Source: Anthoceros angustus
Taxonomy: Eukaryota; Streptophyta; Anthocerotopsida; Anthocerotales; Anthocerotaceae
Assembly (NCBI GenBank): GCA_010909165.1
Contig: MU008159.1
Span: 992,001 to 1,056,000, forward strand
DNA length: 64,000 bases
Direction of reading: 5' to 3'
Shown here: positions 1 through 11,639 of the stretch, piece by piece
Numbering within the stretch: position 1 is the first letter of the stretch
Layout of the letters: each line of letters begins with the position of its first letter
Notes under the pieces: generated by a model
Databases searched by the model: none
Told to the model about the DNA's origin: nothing
The model's input: the letters and a program-made list of their open reading frames with translations, nothing else
Program-made: the position numbers and the translations under genes

Positions 1-88
1 AGAAACAACGCCTTTTCCAACGTTGTTTTGGAGCGTTGTTTTGAGGGGCAAAAATGTAGTAGTGCGGCTATGGTCCAACATGGTAAAG
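1..88. repeat. Source-Y tract 1 (copy of 41,138-41,221)
   Basis: Same sequence as 41,138-41,221 apart from single-base homopolymer differences. It contains the short palindromic pair AACAACG / CGTTGTT. It ends in GGTCCAACATGG, which is also present in source X near 55,652, where the sequence switches. Confidence 0.7.
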
Positions 89-1412
89 ATGGACGGAAAA
101 AGCGTTAACTCCAAGAAGCTAAGCATAAAACCATGGAAGCTGTCCTCCAATTGCACCACCGGCACTCCATTCACGTGCTGTGCCAACGAGCTTAGACTTA
201 GATAGCGGACTGCGATTTGCGGGCGGTAGAGCTCGAAAGAGTGCAGTGCAACTACGGTGAAATAACGGGGAAACAAAGTCAATTGGCCATGTGTCCTGGC
301 GAGCAAAAATGGAAGCACGAGCTGAAAAAAGTATCCCAAGTAAGAGGTGCATTACCATCCACCGGTGGTGGGTTCGAATTAATTCGAAAGTCCTCATCCG
401 CCTCACCCGCCTAAACACGTTGCTCAACCATGATCCGGATCTGGACCACGGTTCATGGATCTTCCTTGATGCCACTTTCCTCTCTCGGAGGTTTGCTCCA
501 AAATGCCCTCGGTGGGCGGAGTTCTCCGCCCCTCCTTGTGCATTCACACGCTCTTCCCTGCAGTGATCCGGACTTGTTGGTGTTTATTTTTCCGTTTCCT
601 TTCTTGAAGCACATCACACCAAGCGCAATCGCGTGCAGGATGTCGGGCACAATTGGAAAGACTATCCATCCTCTAACGATTCTTTGCGGTGGATCGCGGA
701 TGGCGATTGAAACCCATTCCTCGTAGACCGGAAGTACCGGCATCGCACCATCGTGAGAAAGGAGTGAGCACGTGGGGCGCAATGTCCGGTGACATCAAAT
801 CGGCATTCAAAACCAAGTTGCTGGCGGATCTGGTGGCCGGACCCACAAATGAGGAGGAGCGGATCTGGTCCGGACCAAGAGTGAAAGCGTGATCCGGTCG
901 GAAAAGATAGAAGGAGGAGATGTTTGTGCGCTAGCAAAGGTGAGTGGCATCTTGCCACGCGGCTTGGGTTGTGAAACGTCTAGGCCGGGTTGAACACACC
1001 GCGCAGCAACATTGGGCGATAAGCGCATTCGTTTGCCCGACGCCATCGACGTATCACGCGATCGCGTGCCACCACGCTGGTCAGCTGCGAGGCCCCACCG
1101 TCTCCTTTCAAATTCGCAATCAAAATTTGGGTAGCTGGTAAGAACCGTAGTCGAGTCAAAATGTCCGTCATATCCATGTTGGAAAGTAAAGGAAAACTTT
1201 ACTAGAAATGGTATACGGTGGGGAGGGAATCGATGAGTTGAAGTGGGTAGCAAGGCATGGATTGAGAGCATGCCTTGGAGTGGTATAGTGGTTGAGGGTT
1301 AATGGAATGCTTAGTTGTGCGAAGGTTGGTGACGTGGTGATATATGGGGACGTGAGCTCTAAGTGATGTGTGTGCATGATTGTAGGGAAGGGGAAAGCTG
1401 GTGGAAGGTGAA
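86..1412 (+). mobile_element. Source-X tract 1, internal fragment of CACTA-like element
   Basis: Collinear with 55,645-57,053 of the element at 54,121-58,479. Differences are scattered small indels, many at CTG, CAG or CG sites; for example several bases around two CTG sites near 160-180 are missing relative to 55,735-55,775. No recognisable protein is encoded; the ORFs on either strand (for instance 807-1,271 minus) have no motif I know. It switches to source Y at GGTGAAGGCC, 1,407-1,416. Confidence 0.65.
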
Positions 1413-1958
1413 GGCCAACTTGCTACCATTCACAACATATGCAAAGTTGAAGGAAAGTGACAATATTATTGATTGCCTTGAGAGCTGAGCGGTGCCTTGA
1501 GAAGGCTGACGGTGCACTCTCGAGATTAGGGTAAGAGGCATGCTAGGTGACTTATTGGTGGGCAATTGCACGGTGGACATGTATGTCAAAATGTGGCCCT
1601 GGAAGTTGCGAGGGGTTTTGAGAGCTTGGCCACAAAAGATGTAGTGACATTGAATGCACATGCATAGATTCTTCGTTACTGGTGTCCCCACTAGGAGTGT
1701 TCGGACCTACAGGGCTAGTTTTGCATGCCCATAAAGCACAACATGATGTAAGCAAGTTGTGAGCAGTGGAGGAAGGAACTTGGAGGCGAGACCATGAGGA
1801 CCCGCTCAAAAGATCATGAGGAGACTTGATGCCATGGATCGGGGAGATTAAAAGGCGGTAGCTGGTGAAGAAGAGCGGAAGAGCTGAACTGAGCACGAGG
1901 CGGTCTGTAAAAGTCTAAGAAGTTGAGGTGAGCATCGGGCCTCAAAGACTTATAAAGC
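1407..1958 (+). pseudogene. PPR-protein fragment, degraded copy 1 (source-Y tract 2)
   Basis: Matches 41,223-41,773 almost exactly (one extra A near 1,588 and one extra C near 1,684, both in homopolymers). Its first ~290 bp match the better copy at 60,366-60,640, which encodes a PPR-like segment. Here the frame is broken: relative to 60,530-60,580 the differences fall on CTG and CAG sites. About 270 bp after the PPR part (1,700-1,958) have no recognised coding content. Plant PPR proteins bind organellar RNA; this scrap can hardly function. Confidence 0.55.
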
Positions 1959-2358
1959 TTGACCCTCAAGCCGTGGCAAAAGAACATAGTTTTGAACATT
2001 TTCACCTTAGTTATAATAGTTGAGGCGTGCATATACATCTCAAGCTCCTGACTAGTTGCATTCCTTTGTACAACGACAAGCATGTCGAGTTGTAAGGTGG
2101 ACGGAAATTGCACAAGCTACATTGCAAGCGAACAACAGACATTAATCCCACCCATCTCTTCCGATTTTCCATCACACCTCGAGCCTTTCCATCAAAAAGT
2201 CAAGCTACCACATTCTCGCCCACCGCAAAAAGCGCAATCTAATAATTTGAACAAGCGAGACCACGCGGCGAGCAAACTAAGGACAAAACAAAGCGTACAT
2301 ACAGAAATCAATAAAGTTGGTTCACACCTTCCTCGGGATTTGAGCAAGCGTATACCAC
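1949..2358 (+). mobile_element. Source-X tract 2
   Basis: Collinear with 55,137-55,570, joined at CTTATAAAGC on the left and ACCACACAT on the right, each shared by both sources. It begins just after the polypyrimidine tract and TATA-like box of the reference element. No coding content recognised. Confidence 0.65.
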
Positions 2359-3083
2359 ACATTGCCACAATCTTTGACGGCACACATAGGTCTTTGCATT
2401 ACACCTAGAAATTCGACAACAACAAAATTGCGTGTGTTAGCGTTCCTCCTAGGGACTTGACAAGCTGCCTTCCCGCAGTAGCCTGCCTTGGTCTTGTGCT
2501 CATAGCCTTGCAACCACCTTGCGTCGCATGCAGTGGGCACCACACTCTTGGTGCCGGCATCCTCTTGGATTGGAGTGATCATGTGCTTTCTCCCACCGTG
2601 TGTGAGAGGGAGACTGGCCCAAGCTTGGCCATTTTGCGGGTTATTTCCGACTTTCTGTTTAAGGGCATTTTAGTAATTATCGGTACCAAGGATTAAACTA
2701 AGCTAACAAAACCTACTTGCTAAGCCCTAGCTTCTAAGAGTTAGTTCCTAGCATCGGTTCACGTCGGTATGTCGTCTTCATCGGTATGTGTGACAAAACC
2801 AAGCTTGCTCACACTTCTTCTGGTTTTCACCCGCCTTTGCAAGGGAAAAGAGGCCTGTCGAGGCCAAACAAAAGAAAAGTGCTAAAATTCTACCTATACC
2901 CCGGTGATGGGCCAGGCGGAAACAATCGTGAAAAGAAAGAAACAAGGCATACAGCGTCTTGAAACAAATGCCACATGGAACCAAGAATGAGGCCAGCAGA
3001 ATCCTAGAACTCTGCGGCCGCATTCACAATGGAAAGCGGGTCGTCTAAACAAAAGGTCCACACAATTCCATCACACCAAGCGC
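2352..3083. repeat. Source-Y tract 3 (copy of 42,262-42,988)
   Basis: I see no difference from 42,262-42,988. A third, diverged version of part of it lies at 17,400-17,750 (and 50,270-50,620). ORFs such as 2,457-2,696 plus are shared by the copies but carry no motif I recognise. It switches to source X at CATCACACC. Confidence 0.7.
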
Positions 3084-4629
3084 AATCGCGGTGCAGATGT
3101 CGGGCACAATTGGAAAGACTATCCATCCTCTAACCCGATTCTTTGCGGTGGATCGCGGATGGCGATTGAAACCCATTCCTCGTGACCGAAGTACCGCACC
3201 ATCGTGAGAAAGGGTGAGCACACGTGGAGCGCAATGTCCGGTGACATCAAATCGCTTACAAAACCAAGTTGCTGGCGGATCCGTGGCCCACAAATGAGGA
3301 GGCGGATCTGGTCCGGACCAAGAGTGAAAGCGTGATCCGGTCGAAAAGATAGAAGAGGAGGAGATGTTTGTGCTAGGTGAGTGGCACCGCTGCACGGGTT
3401 GTGAAACGTCTAGGCCAGTTGAACACCGCACGTACGGCAACATTGGGCGATAAGCGCGTCGTTTGCGAGCGTGGGACGCCACCATCGGCGTATCTGCGAT
3501 CGTGCCACACGCGCAATTCGCCGCTGCGAGGCCCCACCCGCACCGCCTCCTTTCAAATTCGCAATCAAAATTTGGGTAGTGGTAAGAAAGTAGTCGAGTC
3601 AAAATGTCTCCATGTTGGAAAGTAAAGGAAAACTTACATACTAGAAATGGTATACGGTGGGGAGGGAGCGCAACCGATGAGTTGAAGTGGGTAGCAAGGC
3701 ATGGATTGGAGCATGCCGGATCGGAGTGGTATAGTGGTCGTTGAGGGTTAATGGAATGCTTAGTTGTGCAAAGGTTGCGGCGTGGTGATATAGGGTGAGC
3801 TCTAAGTGATGTGTGTGCATGATTGTAGGGAAGGGAAGGAAAGGTGGTGGAAGGTGAAGGCCATGTCGAGGAAGGCACAAATACCGGTGAGAGAAGGAAG
3901 ATGGAGGAAAGGTGGCAAGCAGGGCGTCACCATCAAGTGATCTTGGGAGGCAACGTAGATGGTGGGGAACTGGATGTGTGATGGCATTGCCAGCGACAAG
4001 GCGTATCACACGATCTGGTCTAAAAGCGTGAGTCATGAGTCGTCGAGACGTTGGAGTCGCCGGTGCATGGTGGGTGGTGATGGTCAATCGACAACAAACG
4101 GAGGAAATTGGTCTTCCACCTTTGTAGCCTAGCATTCTGAGGGGTCCTCTGCCGTTAAAGTGGTAATTGAGGTCTGGATAGGTCTAGGAAGTTGTGGAGG
4201 AACCACGAAAACAATGGTGTTGGTCTAAAGAGTCACCAAGTGACGTCAGCGCTTTAGTTTAGAGGCACATGTATTGTGCAAGACGCATATGTTCATATCA
4301 CTTGAAAGGCGACATGTTTAGTTAAAGCCAATGACATCGGTGGCAACAAAGTCGAAAGGGATAGAGGACGCTTGAAGTGTCCAAAAATTCCAATTAATTT
4401 GTCAATAAAATCAAACATATATATGCAAGGTATGAGAGTGAGTAAGGGTTAGCACATACATATTAGTACATAAACAAGTCTTGAAGCCTATATACGTATA
4501 TATTATACAAAGGAGGGTACATATAAGTACTAATATAATATAAGTCCACTAATATAATATAAGTATAGAAGGATGTGTACATATATATGTACACATACTT
4601 ATATGTACAAAGGATATGCAAAGGAGGTA
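3075..4629 (+). mobile_element. Source-X tract 3
   Basis: Collinear with 56,213-57,841. From 3,143 to 4,629 it is repeated at 4,711-6,197 with a constant offset of 1,568 bp and identical ORF translations. The 3' part (4,390-4,610) is AT-rich with a short palindrome (GTACATATATATGTAC) and a direct repeat of ACTAATATAATATAAG. No recognised protein. Confidence 0.65.
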
Positions 4630-4719
4630 AGGCAAAACAAATGAAAACCCCATTGCATCCGTCACGAGAAGCATAAGCTCCTCATCATCATCCTCCCACA
4701 AACACGGGTAGTGCGGTGG
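4621..4719. repeat. Source-Y tract 4 (copy of 43,072-43,170)
   Basis: About 90 bp of source Y lie between two copies of the same source-X segment. It is entered through AGGAGGTAA and left through TGCGGTGGA, each shared by X and Y at that point. Confidence 0.7.
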
Positions 4720-6462
4720 ATCGCGGATGGCGATTGAAACCCATTCCTCGTGACCGAAGTACCGCACCATCGTGAGAAAGGGTGAGCACACGTGGAGCGC
4801 AATGTCCGGTGACATCAAATCGCTTACAAAACCAAGTTGCTGGCGGATCCGTGGCCCACAAATGAGGAGGCGGATCTGGTCCGGACCAAGAGTGAAAGCG
4901 TGATCCGGTCGAAAAGATAGAAGAGGAGGAGATGTTTGTGCTAGGTGAGTGGCACCGCTGCACGGGTTGTGAAACGTCTAGGCCAGTTGAACACCGCACG
5001 TACGGCAACATTGGGCGATAAGCGCGTCGTTTGCGAGCGTGGGACGCCACCATCGGCGTATCTGCGATCGTGCCACACGCGCAATTCGCCGCTGCGAGGC
5101 CCCACCCGCACCGCCTCCTTTCAAATTCGCAATCAAAATTTGGGTAGTGGTAAGAAAGTAGTCGAGTCAAAATGTCTCCATGTTGGAAAGTAAAGGAAAA
5201 CTTACATACTAGAAATGGTATACGGTGGGGAGGGAGCGCAACCGATGAGTTGAAGTGGGTAGCAAGGCATGGATTGGAGCATGCCGGATCGGAGTGGTAT
5301 AGTGGTCGTTGAGGGTTAATGGAATGCTTAGTTGTGCAAAGGTTGCGGCGTGGTGATATAGGGTGAGCTCTAAGTGATGTGTGTGCATGATTGTAGGGAA
5401 GGGAAGGAAAGGTGGTGGAAGGTGAAGGCCATGTCGAGGAAGGCACAAATACCGGTGAGAGAAGGAAGATGGAGGAAAGGTGGCAAGCAGGGCGTCACCA
5501 TCAAGTGATCTTGGGAGGCAACGTAGATGGTGGGGAACTGGATGTGTGATGGCATTGCCAGCGACAAGGCGTATCACACGATCTGGTCTAAAAGCGTGAG
5601 TCATGAGTCGTCGAGACGTTGGAGTCGCCGGTGCATGGTGGGTGGTGATGGTCAATCGACAACAAACGGAGGAAATTGGTCTTCCACCTTTGTAGCCTAG
5701 CATTCTGAGGGGTCCTCTGCCGTTAAAGTGGTAATTGAGGTCTGGATAGGTCTAGGAAGTTGTGGAGGAACCACGAAAACAATGGTGTTGGTCTAAAGAG
5801 TCACCAAGTGACGTCAGCGCTTTAGTTTAGAGGCACATGTATTGTGCAAGACGCATATGTTCATATCACTTGAAAGGCGACATGTTTAGTTAAAGCCAAT
5901 GACATCGGTGGCAACAAAGTCGAAAGGGATAGAGGACGCTTGAAGTGTCCAAAAATTCCAATTAATTTGTCAATAAAATCAAACATATATATGCAAGGTA
6001 TGAGAGTGAGTAAGGGTTAGCACATACATATTAGTACATAAACAAGTCTTGAAGCCTATATACGTATATATTATACAAAGGAGGGTACATATAAGTACTA
6101 ATATAATATAAGTCCACTAATATAATATAAGTATAGAAGGATGTGTACATATATATGTACACATACTTATATGTACAAAGGATATGCAAAGGAGGTAAAA
6201 TAGGAAGGAAGGATACCCCGGGAGATAGAGGTCCTTGTTACAATCATGTTACAAGAGGAAGAGGGAAGAGTATAAAATGGTTGTGATAGGGGAGCTCCTT
6301 CTCACAATCATGATGGAGGAGAAGTGAAAGAGTATAAAAGGGTGTGATAAGGGGAGCAATAACTAGCATGGTGAGGTGAGAGGAGAGAGACCAAGCATTG
6401 TGTTAAGATGGTGTGAGAAGGTGGATAAGAAATTGACACCTTGAACACCAAGCCACCAAAAT
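4711..6462 (+). mobile_element. Source-X tract 4
   Basis: Repeats tract 3 exactly over 4,711-6,197, then continues through the TATAAAA-containing subterminal region (compare 57,840-58,105). It ends in AGCCACCAAA, shared with source Y. No coding content recognised. Confidence 0.65.
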
Positions 6463-6797
6463 CAGCACTCCATTGGGCCTAACTTCGCACCCTCGGCACA
6501 TGTCTGCTGCTAGCTGTCAAGGTGTCCACAGTTTGCCTTTGCAAGTATCTGAAATCCCTTCTGAATTTCTTGACTTGGGCTGAATGACCACTGGTGTCAT
6601 CTGTAAGGAATCCGGTCTTGAGCTATGTTGAGGTTGGCCATAGCCATTGGCATAACACTGCCGAAATAGTATGCCTCCCCAATCACTCGAGCCCATGTGG
6701 ACGGGATCATCAAGGCTGTACCACCTCCTGCATCTTCTTAGCTATTGTACTCGGCACCACGACCAAAAGCAAGTAAGGGGAGAAGTGTGCCAAGGCA
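6454..6797. repeat. Source-Y tract 5 (copy of 43,252-43,603)
   Basis: Collinear with 43,252-43,603; the one difference I noted is a G-run length near 6,778. A shared ORF (6,594-6,776 plus, 43,396-43,578 plus) has no recognised motif. It switches to X at CAAGGCATG. Confidence 0.7.
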
Positions 6798-8336
6798 TGG
6801 ATTGAGAGCATGCCTTGGAGTGGTATAGTGGTTGAGGGTTAATGGAATGCTTAGTTGTGCGAAGGTTGGTGACGTGGTGATATATGGGGACGTGAGCTCT
6901 AAGTGATGTGTGTGCATGATTGTAGGGAAGGGGAAAGCTGGTGGAAGGTGAAGGCCATGTCGAGGGAGGAAGGCACAAATACCGGTGGAGAGAAGGAAGA
7001 TGGAGGAAAGGTGGCAAGCAGAGCGCCATCAAGTGATGCCGGAGGCATAGATGGTGGGGAACTGGATGTGTGATGGCATTGCCAGCGACAAGGCGTATCA
7101 CACGATCTGTGTCTAAAAGCGTGAGTCACGAGTCGTCGGGTTGGAGTCGCCATGCATGGGTGGACCGGTGATGGTCAATCGACAAAGCAGGAAATTGGTC
7201 TTCCCACCTTTGTAGCCTAGCATTCTGAGGGGTCCTCTGCCGTTAAAGTGGTAATTGAGGTCGCTGGATAGGTCTAGGAAGTTGTGGAGGAACCACGAAA
7301 ACAATGGTGTTGGTCTAAAGAGTCACCAAGTGACGCTTAGTTTAGAGGCACATGTTTGTATTGCATGCATGTTCATATCACTTGAAAGACGCACATGTTC
7401 GTAGTTAAAGCCAATGACATCGGTGGCAACAAAGGGAAGGGATAGAGGGGCGGCAAGTGTCCAAAAATTCCAATTAATTTGTCAATAAAATCAAACATAT
7501 ATATATGCAAGGTATGAGAGTGAGTAAGGGTTAGCACATACATATTAGTACATAAACAAGTCTTGAAGCCTATATACATTGTATACGTATACAAAGGAGG
7601 TACATATAAGTACACTAATATAATATAAGTCCACTAATATAATATAAGTATAACGGAAGGATGTGTACATATATATGTACACATACTTACATATGCAAAG
7701 GATATGCAAAGGAGGTAAAATAGGAAGAGAAGGATACCCCGGGAGATAGAGGTCCTTGTTACAATCATGTTACAAGAGGAAGAGGGAAGAGTATAAAATG
7801 GTTGTGATAGGGGAGCTCCTTCTCACAATCATGATGGAGGAGAAGGAGTGAAAGAGTATAAAAGGGTGTGATAAGGGGAGCAATAACTAGCATGGTGAGG
7901 TGAGAGAGAGACCAAGCATTGTGTTAAGATGGTGTGAGAAGGTGGATAAGAAATTGACACCTTGAACACCAAGCCACCAAAGAGTGTTGCAATTTTGAAG
8001 TGGTACATGAAGTGAGAGACCAAGCATTGTGTTAGGATGGTGGGAGAAGGAAGAGAAAAAATTGACCAAGTGAACACGGTCATCAAACGTGTTGCAAGTT
8101 GGAAGTGTTACATAAAATTGCAACAACGTAAGGGCAAGTGGGAAATTATTAACAATGCTTGTGAGAGAGGTGTATCCATAAGGGTGAGGTGGGGAAGAGA
8201 GTGCAAGGTTCGTGTTAAGATGGTTGCACTAAACGGGAGAATCGACAAACTTAATACCAAGCCTCCAAAACATGTTGCAATGTGGAAGTGTAACAAAAAT
8301 TGCAACATCATTTATAACATAGGTGCCCTTTTCTAG
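6789..8336 (+). mobile_element. Source-X tract 5, including the right end of the element
   Basis: Collinear with 56,880-58,479, including the right subterminal repeats and the terminus ending in CTAGTAGGGG. The segment 6,941-8,642 is repeated at 8,902-10,603 with a 1,961-bp offset. It belongs to a different X variant from tracts 3 and 4: some indels are shared only by tracts 5 and 6. Confidence 0.7.
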
Positions 8337-8680
8337 TAGGGGCCGTGCACAGGCAAGTTCGTGGAAGTATTTGTGGACGATATTAGTGTACTCCGCCAAT
8401 GCTGCGGACCACAAACGACTCCATTAGTCTTGTGACTTTGAGAGAGCACATGTTTGCTAGAAGAAAGAAGTCTGAATTCTTCAAGACAAGGTGCATTATC
8501 CTGGGCTTCATAGTGTCCATTCTGGTGTAGAAGTTGACCCGGTGCAAGCTATTCAGATTGGCCGCCGAGAATCTCACGGAGATCGGCAATTCACAGGCAT
8601 GTGTGTGCAAATGAAGTCCTTCATACCTCAATATGCAAAGGCGGGTTCACACGACGAGATGCAAGCTTGCAAAATTCCCC
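8337..8680 (+). pseudogene. Ty3/gypsy reverse-transcriptase fragment (G1), degraded
   Basis: Directly abuts the right end of X and aligns with the second half of G1 RT (58,480-58,850), starting at the codons before the catalytic FVDD block. Compared with that copy it has many small changes at CTG/CAG sites, so the frame is lost within a few codons. It switches to source Y at AAATTCCCC. Confidence 0.7.
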
Positions 8681-8909
8681 TCTTCGAGCCACAGTCGGTC
8701 GGGCACTCGGCACAGCTACCAGCGGCTAAGCACGTGTGCAAAAATGCAGGGCGTGCTTGAGGACTTATCGATAGAGCCACAACCTCCACCCATTTGGAGA
8801 AATGCTCCATCATGACAAGTATGTAGACATTGCCTCTCGGCGTCCTAGTCAATTCTCCAATGAGGTCGCGGGACCGGTGAACAAGCCCATGATGGGCGAG
8901 GGTGGAAGG
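8672..8909. repeat. Source-Y tract 6 (copy of 43,774-44,010)
   Basis: Same sequence as 43,774-44,010. A minus-strand reading near 8,780-8,880 resembles gypsy integrase (residues like YILVMMEHFSKWVEV, the usual context just before the second catalytic Asp), so source Y carries an integrase fragment of a minus-strand element here. It switches to X at GGTGGAAGG. Confidence 0.55.
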
Positions 8910-10297
8910 TGAAGGCCATGTCGAGGGAGGAAGGCACAAATACCGGTGGAGAGAAGGAAGATGGAGGAAAGGTGGCAAGCAGAGCGCCATCAAGTGATGC
9001 CGGAGGCATAGATGGTGGGGAACTGGATGTGTGATGGCATTGCCAGCGACAAGGCGTATCACACGATCTGTGTCTAAAAGCGTGAGTCACGAGTCGTCGG
9101 GTTGGAGTCGCCATGCATGGGTGGACCGGTGATGGTCAATCGACAAAGCAGGAAATTGGTCTTCCCACCTTTGTAGCCTAGCATTCTGAGGGGTCCTCTG
9201 CCGTTAAAGTGGTAATTGAGGTCGCTGGATAGGTCTAGGAAGTTGTGGAGGAACCACGAAAACAATGGTGTTGGTCTAAAGAGTCACCAAGTGACGCTTA
9301 GTTTAGAGGCACATGTTTGTATTGCATGCATGTTCATATCACTTGAAAGACGCACATGTTCGTAGTTAAAGCCAATGACATCGGTGGCAACAAAGGGAAG
9401 GGATAGAGGGGCGGCAAGTGTCCAAAAATTCCAATTAATTTGTCAATAAAATCAAACATATATATATGCAAGGTATGAGAGTGAGTAAGGGTTAGCACAT
9501 ACATATTAGTACATAAACAAGTCTTGAAGCCTATATACATTGTATACGTATACAAAGGAGGTACATATAAGTACACTAATATAATATAAGTCCACTAATA
9601 TAATATAAGTATAACGGAAGGATGTGTACATATATATGTACACATACTTACATATGCAAAGGATATGCAAAGGAGGTAAAATAGGAAGAGAAGGATACCC
9701 CGGGAGATAGAGGTCCTTGTTACAATCATGTTACAAGAGGAAGAGGGAAGAGTATAAAATGGTTGTGATAGGGGAGCTCCTTCTCACAATCATGATGGAG
9801 GAGAAGGAGTGAAAGAGTATAAAAGGGTGTGATAAGGGGAGCAATAACTAGCATGGTGAGGTGAGAGAGAGACCAAGCATTGTGTTAAGATGGTGTGAGA
9901 AGGTGGATAAGAAATTGACACCTTGAACACCAAGCCACCAAAGAGTGTTGCAATTTTGAAGTGGTACATGAAGTGAGAGACCAAGCATTGTGTTAGGATG
10001 GTGGGAGAAGGAAGAGAAAAAATTGACCAAGTGAACACGGTCATCAAACGTGTTGCAAGTTGGAAGTGTTACATAAAATTGCAACAACGTAAGGGCAAGT
10101 GGGAAATTATTAACAATGCTTGTGAGAGAGGTGTATCCATAAGGGTGAGGTGGGGAAGAGAGTGCAAGGTTCGTGTTAAGATGGTTGCACTAAACGGGAG
10201 AATCGACAAACTTAATACCAAGCCTCCAAAACATGTTGCAATGTGGAAGTGTAACAAAAATTGCAACATCATTTATAACATAGGTGCCCTTTTCTAG
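8901..10297 (+). mobile_element. Source-X tract 6, including the right end of the element
   Basis: Repeats tract 5 (offset 1,961 bp) through the same right terminus. AT-rich stretch at 9,430-9,660, TATAAAA-containing stretch at 9,740-9,840, then the ~115-bp subterminal repeats. Confidence 0.7.
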
Positions 10298-11222
10298 TAG
10301 GGGCCGTGCACAGGCAAGTTCGTGGAAGTATTTGTGGACGATATTAGTGTACTCCGCCAATGCTGCGGACCACAAACGACTCCATTAGTCTTGTGACTTT
10401 GAGAGAGCACATGTTTGCTAGAAGAAAGAAGTCTGAATTCTTCAAGACAAGGTGCATTATCCTGGGCTTCATAGTGTCCATTCTGGTGTAGAAGTTGACC
10501 CGGTGCAAGCTATTCAGATTGGCCGCCGAGAATCTCACGGAGATCGGCAATTCACAGGCATGTGTGTGCAAATGAAGTCCTTCATACCTCAATATGCAAA
10601 GGCGGCCGTTCCACGGACCGACGAGATGCAAGCTTGCAAAATTCCCCATGTGTCGGAGACGGCGTTCGAGAAACTTGAAAGAGGCAATTGCGTCGGGTTA
10701 CATTGCGGACATGAAGAAGCCATTAAATCGTGAGCAGATGCTTGACTTTGCATTAGGAGCGATCCTGCGGCAAGAAGGAAGAGCATCGATTACTTGTCGA
10801 GTACAAGGGCGAGCTCAACTACACCACACGACAAGGGCTTAGCGATGGTGTATGCATTAAAAGCACAGACATTACACCATGGGAGTGAGTTTGTTGTGTA
10901 CACGGATCACGAGTCGGAGCATTTTACAAGCAGCCCTTGCTCAACCCTCGACAAAGGAGATGGGCGAATTCGCGAGACTTCCACATGACAATCTCATATT
11001 GCCGGGCAAAGCCAATTTGATTGCGAGATGCTTTGAGCGGTCTGCAACGTAATCTTTGAAAGTCGAGACACATGGAGAGCGGTTGGAGAACACTCACAAG
11101 ATGAGTATCTAAGTGATGTGTTGACAAAGCTAGAAGCGATCTCATCCTTTGGTAGGCCCACGCAACTCGGCGACAAGTTCAAGGTGCACCAAGGGTGCTT
11201 ATACGAAAAGGCAAGTTGTGCA
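10298..11222 (+). pseudogene. Ty3/gypsy RT-RNase H-integrase fragment (G1), degraded
   Basis: Aligns end to end with 58,480-59,475: RT C-terminal half, RNase H (VVYTDHES block near 10,900) and the start of the integrase region. The better copy reads through more than 240 codons; this one is broken about every 30-60 bp. Most changes remove or rearrange CAG/CTG: AGCAGTCCTGCAGC has become AGCGATCCTGCGGC near 10,760, and TTTCTGGCAGACTT has become ATTCGCGAGACTT near 10,970. It switches to source Y at AGTTGTGCAT. Confidence 0.7.
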
Positions 11223-11639
11223 TCCCATACTAAAAAATGAGGTGTGAGCGGTGTAAGTCCGCTTCACACCAAGTGACCATGTGCACACGTGTCAGTCGAC
11301 CCTATCACCGGTGGTGGCACCAAGCGCTCGACACCATTGCCCGACTTGCGAATCATGTAGCCATCACGCCAATAATCTTATTGAACTGCGCACCTGTTCT
11401 TTTCAGGGTCAGCCTCGTCCATATACAGTGCAAATCTGAAGAGCATTCACATCTTCCCAAATGTCCTTTTGCATTGAGCGACAAACAATCATCCAAGGCG
11501 GTCATGGCAACAAGGGCAACGCGGCTGACATCGGCGCAATCTCCTCCTCATGGTCCGCCTAGCCTCGGTGACATCACTGCGGTCGTCCGGATTTCTAGAT
11601 AGCATGTCGCATTTTGGTGTGTCACTCGGCACTGTGCTC

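Noticed and set aside
3045-3878. 277-codon minus ORF in the X tract
   Set aside because: It crosses an X/Y mosaic junction, is not kept in the reference copy at 56.2-57 kb, and has low-complexity Ser/Pro/His composition. It is a chance frame.
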